From: a bacterium
Lineage (GTDB): Bacteria; Margulisbacteria; Marinamargulisbacteria; SXXA01
Reading direction: 5' to 3'
Assembly (NCBI GenBank): GCA_018402095.1
Contig: JAGYJO010000045.1
Span: 1 to 10,049 of the forward strand
DNA: 10,049 nt
Within the stretch, counting starts at the first letter, position 1. Each line of letters begins with the position of its first letter. The notes beneath the pieces are model-generated. The model was not told the DNA's origin, did not search any database, and saw nothing but the letters and a program-made list of their open reading frames with translations. A program made the translations under genes and the position numbers. Positions 6,210 to 10,049 of the stretch are shown here, piece by piece.

Positions 6210-6888
6210 GGACATCTTCTACTCTTTCCAAGGTGAAGGCCCCTACATTGGGGTCGCCCAAATATTTTTTCGTTTTTATGGCTGCAATATCCATTGCGCC
6301 TATTGTGACGAGCCCGACTTTTCACATCAGCGAAAAAATTACACCCTCGCCCAGGCACTCGAAGAGATGGCCCCACTCATCGCGAAAAAACCACACTCTA
6401 TCTCCATTACGGGTGGCGAGCCCATGTTGCAAACCGACGCTATTCTGGAAATAGCCGCCCATGTGGATGTCCCGCTATATCTGGAAACCAACGCCACCAT
6501 GCCAGAGAAGCTCGATGTACTACTCCCGCATATGAGCTACTACAGCGTGGATTACAAACCAGGGTTTCTCGCCGAGTTCACCGCGTTCATCGCCAAGATT
6601 GCCGCGTATACGGGTCCTCAAAAAGGCCCTGAAGTATTGAAAGACCGCGTCTTTGTAAAACTTGTCCTAACATCAGGGTTTTCACCCGATGAAACCGAAT
6701 CAGTGGCCAAGGCTATTGCTGATTTGGGTATTCAAATTCCGTTTATTATCCAACCGGTTACCCCCTTCGGTACCGTGCAACAAAAAGCATCGATGCAGGA
6801 TATTGAGCTTAATTTTGCCGCTGCACGGCGTTGGTTGTCCGATGTGCGGATTATTGGACAGACCCACAAGTTGATTGGGGTGCGGTAG
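6199..6888 (+). CDS. queE: 7-carboxy-7-deazaguanine synthase QueE (radical SAM)
   Basis: QueE converts 6-carboxy-5,6,7,8-tetrahydropterin to 7-carboxy-7-deazaguanine, a step toward queuosine in tRNA and other deazaguanines. The 229-residue product shows the family opening KDIFYSFQGEGPYIG (4-18), the [4Fe-4S] ligands in the canonical CX3CX2C form (C29, C33, C36 in GCNIHCAYCD), the SAM-binding GGEP (72-75), and the typical ending QTHKLIGVR. ATG 6199 is chosen because GAGG (6186-6189) is nine bases upstream and the family motif starts at once; ATG 6184, inside the hairpin, would add five residues. The gene overlaps the UvrD-like gene by 11 bases, so it is co-transcribed with that block, though nothing suggests a shared function. 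No queC, queD or queF is in the window. Confidence 0.93.
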   Translation: MWVKDIFYSFQGEGPYIGVAQIFFRFYGCNIHCAYCDEPDFSHQRKNYTLAQALEEMAPLIAKKPHSISITGGEPMLQTDAILEIAAHVDVPLYLETNATMPEKLDVLLPHMSYYSVDYKPGFLAEFTAFIAKIAAYTGPQKGPEVLKDRVFVKLVLTSGFSPDETESVAKAIADLGIQIPFIIQPVTPFGTVQQKASMQDIELNFAAARRWLSDVRIIGQTHKLIGVR

Positions 6889-6902
6889 TGCACCCCGTCT
6901 TG

Positions 6903-6936
6903 TTGCGTGGCGAAGCCACGCAATTTTGTTTTTTTT
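6903..6936 (+). terminator. rho-independent terminator after queE
   Basis: TTGCGTGGC (6903-6911) pairs perfectly with GCCACGCAA (6915-6923) over a GAA loop. A T tract follows at 6924-6936, broken by a single G. It starts 15 bases after the queE stop and closes the transcript that begins upstream of the KaiC-like gene. Confidence 0.85.
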
Positions 6937-6961
6937 CAAAGGGCTTCGCCCTTTGGATCCC
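6937..6961. repeat. dispersed GC-hairpin repeat, copy 2
   Basis: CAAAGGGCTTCGCCCTTTG folds as a hairpin and is followed by GATCCC. Positions 6941-6961 match 2121-2141 at 20 of 21 bases. It follows the queE terminator directly. Confidence 0.75.
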
Positions 6962-6965
6962 GTTT

Positions 6966-6978
6966 GTGGCTTCGCCAC
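6966..6978. repeat. small hairpin, reverse complement of the terminator core
   Basis: GTGGC and GCCAC (6966-6978) pair over a TTC loop. The 13-mer is the exact reverse complement of 6907-6919 in the queE terminator, so the two could also pair with each other. A short T run (6983-6987) follows, so it may act as a second weak terminator. Confidence 0.6.
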
Positions 6979-6990
6979 CTGTATTTTTCC

Positions 6991-7015
6991 CAAAGGACGT
7001 CGCGCGAAGGATCCC
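6991..7015. repeat. dispersed repeat, diverged copy 3
   Basis: This 25-base stretch aligns without gaps to 6937-6961, with 19 matches by eye. Both share the CAAAGG start and GGATCCC end, but the hairpin arm has decayed. The two copies start 54 bases apart. Confidence 0.45.
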
Positions 7016-7037
7016 ATTGCCTTCCAACGATGGGGGA

Positions 7038-7077
7038 TTGGGGGCGCCATGAGCGTTAGCGAAGGACTAGCCCCCAA
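7038..7077. repeat. long-loop inverted repeat before the M24 gene
   Basis: TTGGGGGC (7038-7045) is matched by GCCCCCAA (7070-7077) around a 24-base centre. It belongs to the hairpin-rich spacer 6889-7145, which holds no recognisable gene. Confidence 0.5.
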
Positions 7078-7092
7078 ATATTTATTGTTTTT

Positions 7093-7108
7093 CCCCTCCT
7101 GGGAGGGG
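7093..7108. repeat. GC hairpin upstream of the M24 gene
   Basis: CCCCTC (7093-7098) pairs with GAGGGG (7103-7108) over a four-base loop. It lies about 38 bases before the ATG of the M24 gene and may shape its 5' leader. It is preceded, not followed, by a T run. Confidence 0.5.
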
Positions 7109-7145
7109 GCAGGGGGTGGAGACTCCCATAAAAAGGCTATTACCT

Positions 7146-8576
7146 ATGATTAAAATCGAAACCCAAGGACTGCCACCACTTGCACCAAACGGAAAAGACA
7201 TCGAGGACCCCAATGCCCTTCTCGACATGTACTCCGGCGTCTTCCTCGACGAAGGCCTAGGATGGAATGCCGCCCAACGCTACCAAACGCGTCGTGATGC
7301 CTTTCGCCAGACACTCAGCTCACCATGTATTCTTTTTGGCGTTGCCGAAGGGCCTGATACGCCCTACAAAACATGGGGCTATTGTCATGTCCCGGTGTTT
7401 CAAGAGCCACTGTTTCTTTTTTTGACAGGCATCAATCAAGTCGGACTGGCCGTGATCATAGACCCCAATGGGGACGACGTTTTGTTTTTGCCCGAAATAG
7501 ACAAACACATGGCCTTTTGGGAAGGACCTCATTTTGGCATTGGGGACGACGAGATCGAAAGCCTCGTGAGCACCCTCACTGGCATCCCAAATCTGGGACC
7601 ACGTAACAAAGTCAACGCCGCCCTTCTCGACTATCTAGAAGACAGCGACGACCTCACCGGCTACTGGCACCTCTACCGCAATGGAAAACCCATTAAGGAT
7701 CACAATTATCTCTCGTGGAAACGCTGCGATCAGGCCCTGCGTCGCTACGACGAGAGTCCCGAGTGGAAAAATATTTCTACCGAACAGTGGGCCTTGCGCT
7801 TGCCCCTAGACGCTATCGATATTGACCACATGAAAACGGCCAATGAGATCACGAGACTGGCCTTTCTCGAAACCCTCGCCGTATTGCCCACATGCAAAAC
7901 AGAAACCGAAGTTGCAGGAATTTTGAACGCCGGCATTCAGATGCGCTCATGGTTTGGGAACAGCTTTCCCAGCATCGTCGCGGGTGGCGCCAACGCCACG
8001 GTGTTGCACTACCACAAAAACAACTCACCTCTACCGAAAGACGGCCTCGTACTCTTGGACTTTGGGGCCCGCTGGCAAAACATGCATGCCGACGTCTCAC
8101 GCACGGTACCCTGCTCAGGCAAATTTAATCCCCTACAAAAACGGCTTTACACCATCGTCCTCAACGCCCAACAACAGGTCGAAAAGGCCAGCAAACCCGG
8201 GGTGACCATCGCCGAACTCAATACCCTCTGCTGGGCCCATATCAACCAAGACCTGGCCACGCTGACATCCGAAGGCGCCATCATCGAACGCGACTACAAA
8301 GAGCTCCCTCACAATGTCAGCCACTTGCTAGGTCGTCAGGTTCACGACGGCGACCCACAACGAAATTACAGAGACATGCCGCTGACACCCGGACTCATGA
8401 TCACCAACGAACCCGGTCTCTATGGTCGTTTTCAGATGGCCATCGATGGCCATGTTTATGACGAAGCCATTGGCATTCGCATCGAAGACGATCTGCTCAT
8501 CACGGAAACAGGGGTCGAGAATCTCAGCGCATCTATCCCAAAATCTATTGAAGACCTGGAGGCCTTATTCACATGA
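7146..8576 (+). CDS. M24-family metallopeptidase, Xaa-Pro aminopeptidase-like
   Basis: The 476-residue product has an N-terminal creatinase/prolidase-type region (about 40-215) and a C-terminal pita-bread M24 domain (about 228-460). All five dinuclear metal ligands of the aminopeptidase P/prolidase group are visible: D305 in LLDFGARW, D316 in HADVSRT, H393 in NVSHLLG, E422 in ITNEPGLY and E447 in GIRIEDD. H288 in VLHYH and H400 in VHDGD fit the substrate-pocket histidines. Such enzymes remove N-terminal residues ahead of proline, probably in the cytoplasm since no signal peptide is seen. ATG 7146 is chosen because AAAAGG (7131-7136) lies nine bases upstream; the in-frame GTG 7116 lies in hairpin-rich DNA. 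Its stop overlaps the aroA start as ATGA, so both are co-translated. Aminopeptidase P versus prolidase cannot be settled by sequence alone. Confidence 0.9.
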   Translation: MIKIETQGLPPLAPNGKDIEDPNALLDMYSGVFLDEGLGWNAAQRYQTRRDAFRQTLSSPCILFGVAEGPDTPYKTWGYCHVPVFQEPLFLFLTGINQVGLAVIIDPNGDDVLFLPEIDKHMAFWEGPHFGIGDDEIESLVSTLTGIPNLGPRNKVNAALLDYLEDSDDLTGYWHLYRNGKPIKDHNYLSWKRCDQALRRYDESPEWKNISTEQWALRLPLDAIDIDHMKTANEITRLAFLETLAVLPTCKTETEVAGILNAGIQMRSWFGNSFPSIVAGGANATVLHYHKNNSPLPKDGLVLLDFGARWQNMHADVSRTVPCSGKFNPLQKRLYTIVLNAQQQVEKASKPGVTIAELNTLCWAHINQDLATLTSEGAIIERDYKELPHNVSHLLGRQVHDGDPQRNYRDMPLTPGLMITNEPGLYGRFQMAIDGHVYDEAIGIRIEDDLLITETGVENLSASIPKSIEDLEALFT

Positions 8577-9910
8577 ACTGCCATATCTCAAAACAACCCC
8601 TCACTACCCGACCAGAAACAACGATCACCACAATCCCAGGCGACAAGTCCCTCTCCCATCGCGCCGTTATTTTGGGATCTCTGGCAAAAGGGACCTCTTC
8701 ATTTTCAGGATTTCTCACCGCCGAGGATTGTCTGAATACCTTGAAAGTATTTAACGCACTCGGGATTCAATCTGAACCATCAGGTACAAATCTCACCATT
8801 CACGGAAAAGGCCTCTCTGGGCTACGTGCGCCTCTCAATGACGCGATCTTGGATGTGGGAAATTCCGGCACAGGGATTCGATTGATCACAGGCGTGCTCG
8901 CCGCACAGGCATTCGATACCGCGATTACCGGCGACGCCTCTATCCAAAAACGGCCGATGAAACGCATCATCACCCCATTGTCCCTCATGGGCGCCCAAAT
9001 CACCGGTCAAAGCCTAGCTGGCAAAACCGATATTTATCCCGTGCTGACTATCAAAGGGGGTCAACTAAACGCCACCACCTACACACTCCCTGTAGCCAGT
9101 GCACAGGTCAAGTCAGCCATACTATTGGCCTCACTATTCAGCAAAGACGTCACCACCGTCATCGAACCCGAAGCCACCCGCGACCACACCGAGCGCATGC
9201 TCCAAGGCTATGGCGCCGATATCCGCAGAGAAGGTACTGCGATCATGTGCTCTGGCCGCAAGCCTTTGATCGCACCGACAGGTCGCACGATTCAGATCCC
9301 CGCCGATATTTCGTCTGCGGCATTTTTCATCGTATTGGGATTGATCACCCCACACGCAGGCCTACACCTCACCCATATTGGGATCAATCCGACCCGGGAT
9401 GCGCTTTTGCATGTCCTCAAAGCCATGGGCGCCAAAATCGACATTCACAGCATCGCCGGCGAAGACTTCGAGCCCCACGCGACGATCAGCGTCTACCCCT
9501 CAGAGATGACCAATATCGACCTCGACCCTGCCGTGATTCCCTTCTTGATTGATGAAATTCCTATTTTGGCCGTCGCCGCCATGTTCGCCAAAGGAACATT
9601 ACGTGTCACCGGTGCCAAAGAATTGCGGGTCAAAGAGTCTGACCGTATCGCGGGGATTGCCCGCATCGCCGCCGCTGTTGGCATTACCATCGATGAAACC
9701 GAAGACGGGTTTTCTCTCACCGGCCGTCCCAGTGGCGCGTCCTTCACCTTGGACTCCCACGGCGACCACCGTATCGCGATGTCTGGGATTGTCTTGGCCT
9801 ACGCGGCGGAGATGTCCGCGACGGTGAAAGACTGTGCGTGTATCCAGACGTCGTTCCCGAATTTCTTTGAGATTTTGGAGGGGTTGGGGTTTTTACATCA
9901 GTTGGGATGA
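8573..9910 (+). CDS. aroA: 3-phosphoshikimate 1-carboxyvinyltransferase (EPSP synthase)
   Basis: AroA joins phosphoenolpyruvate and shikimate 3-phosphate to give EPSP, the sixth step of the shikimate pathway to aromatic amino acids. The 445-residue length is normal. Key motifs are GDKSLSHR (23-30), GNSGTGIRL (96-104), SAQVK (176-180), RDHTE (203-207), NPTR (272-275), the catalytic Asp in FLIDEIP (D327), KESDR (354-358) and DHRIAMS (398-404). GDKS, SAQ-K, R-H-E and N-TR together are the motif set used to define class II EPSP synthases. The PEP-site residue matching Ala100 of the glyphosate-tolerant CP4 enzyme is Gly99 here, so tolerance cannot be assumed. The start codon overlaps the M24 stop (ATGA), with no clear Shine-Dalgarno of its own, pointing to translational coupling. 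Confidence 0.96.
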   Translation: MNCHISKQPLTTRPETTITTIPGDKSLSHRAVILGSLAKGTSSFSGFLTAEDCLNTLKVFNALGIQSEPSGTNLTIHGKGLSGLRAPLNDAILDVGNSGTGIRLITGVLAAQAFDTAITGDASIQKRPMKRIITPLSLMGAQITGQSLAGKTDIYPVLTIKGGQLNATTYTLPVASAQVKSAILLASLFSKDVTTVIEPEATRDHTERMLQGYGADIRREGTAIMCSGRKPLIAPTGRTIQIPADISSAAFFIVLGLITPHAGLHLTHIGINPTRDALLHVLKAMGAKIDIHSIAGEDFEPHATISVYPSEMTNIDLDPAVIPFLIDEIPILAVAAMFAKGTLRVTGAKELRVKESDRIAGIARIAAAVGITIDETEDGFSLTGRPSGASFTLDSHGDHRIAMSGIVLAYAAEMSATVKDCACIQTSFPNFFEILEGLGFLHQLG

Positions 9911-9945
9911 CTTTCTTGAAAAATTTTTAATGATTTAAGAAAAGA

Positions 9946-9961
9946 TTTTTGAGCTCAAAAA
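9946..9961. repeat. perfect 16-bp palindrome downstream of aroA
   Basis: TTTTTGAGCTCAAAAA reads the same on both strands. It begins 36 bases after the aroA stop and ends six bases before the 11-bp tandem repeats. It resembles an operator half-site pair more than a terminator, because no T tract follows on the + strand. Confidence 0.55.
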
Positions 9962-9967
9962 ACAAGA

Positions 9968-10005
9968 TTTATTCTTAATTTATTCTTAATTTATTCTTAA
10001 TTTAT
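9968..10005. repeat. 11-bp tandem repeat carrying TTAA-N7-TTAA-N7-TTAA
   Basis: The unit TTTATTCTTAA occurs three times without change (9968-9978, 9979-9989, 9990-10000), then a partial fourth copy (TTTAT) follows. The period is one helical turn. It places TTAA at 9975, 9986 and 9997, each separated by seven bases, the spacing of the alphaproteobacterial CtrA site; many OmpR-family regulators also bind direct repeats near 11 bp. It is noncoding, since an 11-base unit with TAA puts stops in every frame. The rest of 9911-10049 is AT-rich with no gene. Confidence 0.85.
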
Positions 10006-10049
10006 CCCGAAAAATGCAGTTGAGATTTAAAAATGGGCTTTTCAGGGTC

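Noticed and set aside
7116..7145. GTG start for the M24 peptidase.
   Set aside because: It lies in repeat-rich DNA, while ATG 7146 has a well-spaced AAAAGG.
6889..7145. An insertion sequence or integron attC site behind the hairpins.
   Set aside because: No transposase or integrase frame, terminal inverted repeats or target duplication can be seen.
9968..10005. A CRISPR array.
   Set aside because: The repeats are 11 bp and contiguous, with no spacers.

Overview
This is a bacterial chromosomal segment. The evidence is a sigma70-type promoter in front of an initiator tRNA, Shine-Dalgarno-led genes, dnaA with a cluster of DnaA boxes upstream, and core metabolic genes (queE, aroA). Every recognised gene is on the + strand. 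Base composition is roughly balanced in the genes and strongly AT-rich in the last ~130 bases. I cannot assign a phylum from this window. The AroA motif set is class II-like. The TTAA-N7-TTAA pattern at the right edge would hint at Alphaproteobacteria if it is a CtrA site, but that alone is not enough.

Layout. Positions 1-300 hold a near-consensus promoter, tRNA-fMet and its rho-independent terminator. Positions 300-652 are the dnaA leader, with an extended -10 promoter, five good DnaA boxes and an inverted repeat; this is either an autoregulated dnaA promoter, part of oriC, or both. dnaA follows (653-2002) but is not followed by dnaN. A 220-base gap then holds a 21-codon ORF behind the best Shine-Dalgarno in the window, and one copy of a dispersed GC-hairpin repeat. 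Positions 2222-6888 form a tightly overlapped block: a single-domain KaiC-like ATPase, a response-regulator/KaiC-like fusion, a UvrD/PcrA-like protein whose helicase motifs are degraded, and queE. A terminator and a hairpin-dense spacer (6889-7145) separate this block from an M24 aminopeptidase-like gene, which overlaps aroA by ATGA. The window ends in a 16-bp palindrome and 11-bp tandem repeats.

How the genes may work together. dnaA is the initiator and its leader carries its own binding sites. The KaiC-like ATPase, REC-KaiC fusion and pseudo-UvrD are joined by two ATGA overlaps, so they are probably made in a fixed ratio. All three are P-loop proteins, and two of them have lost expected catalytic residues. 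They look like a phospho-responsive ATPase module of unknown output, and this is the best candidate here for an undescribed system. queE (queuosine precursor synthesis), the M24 peptidase and aroA (shikimate pathway) look like ordinary housekeeping genes.
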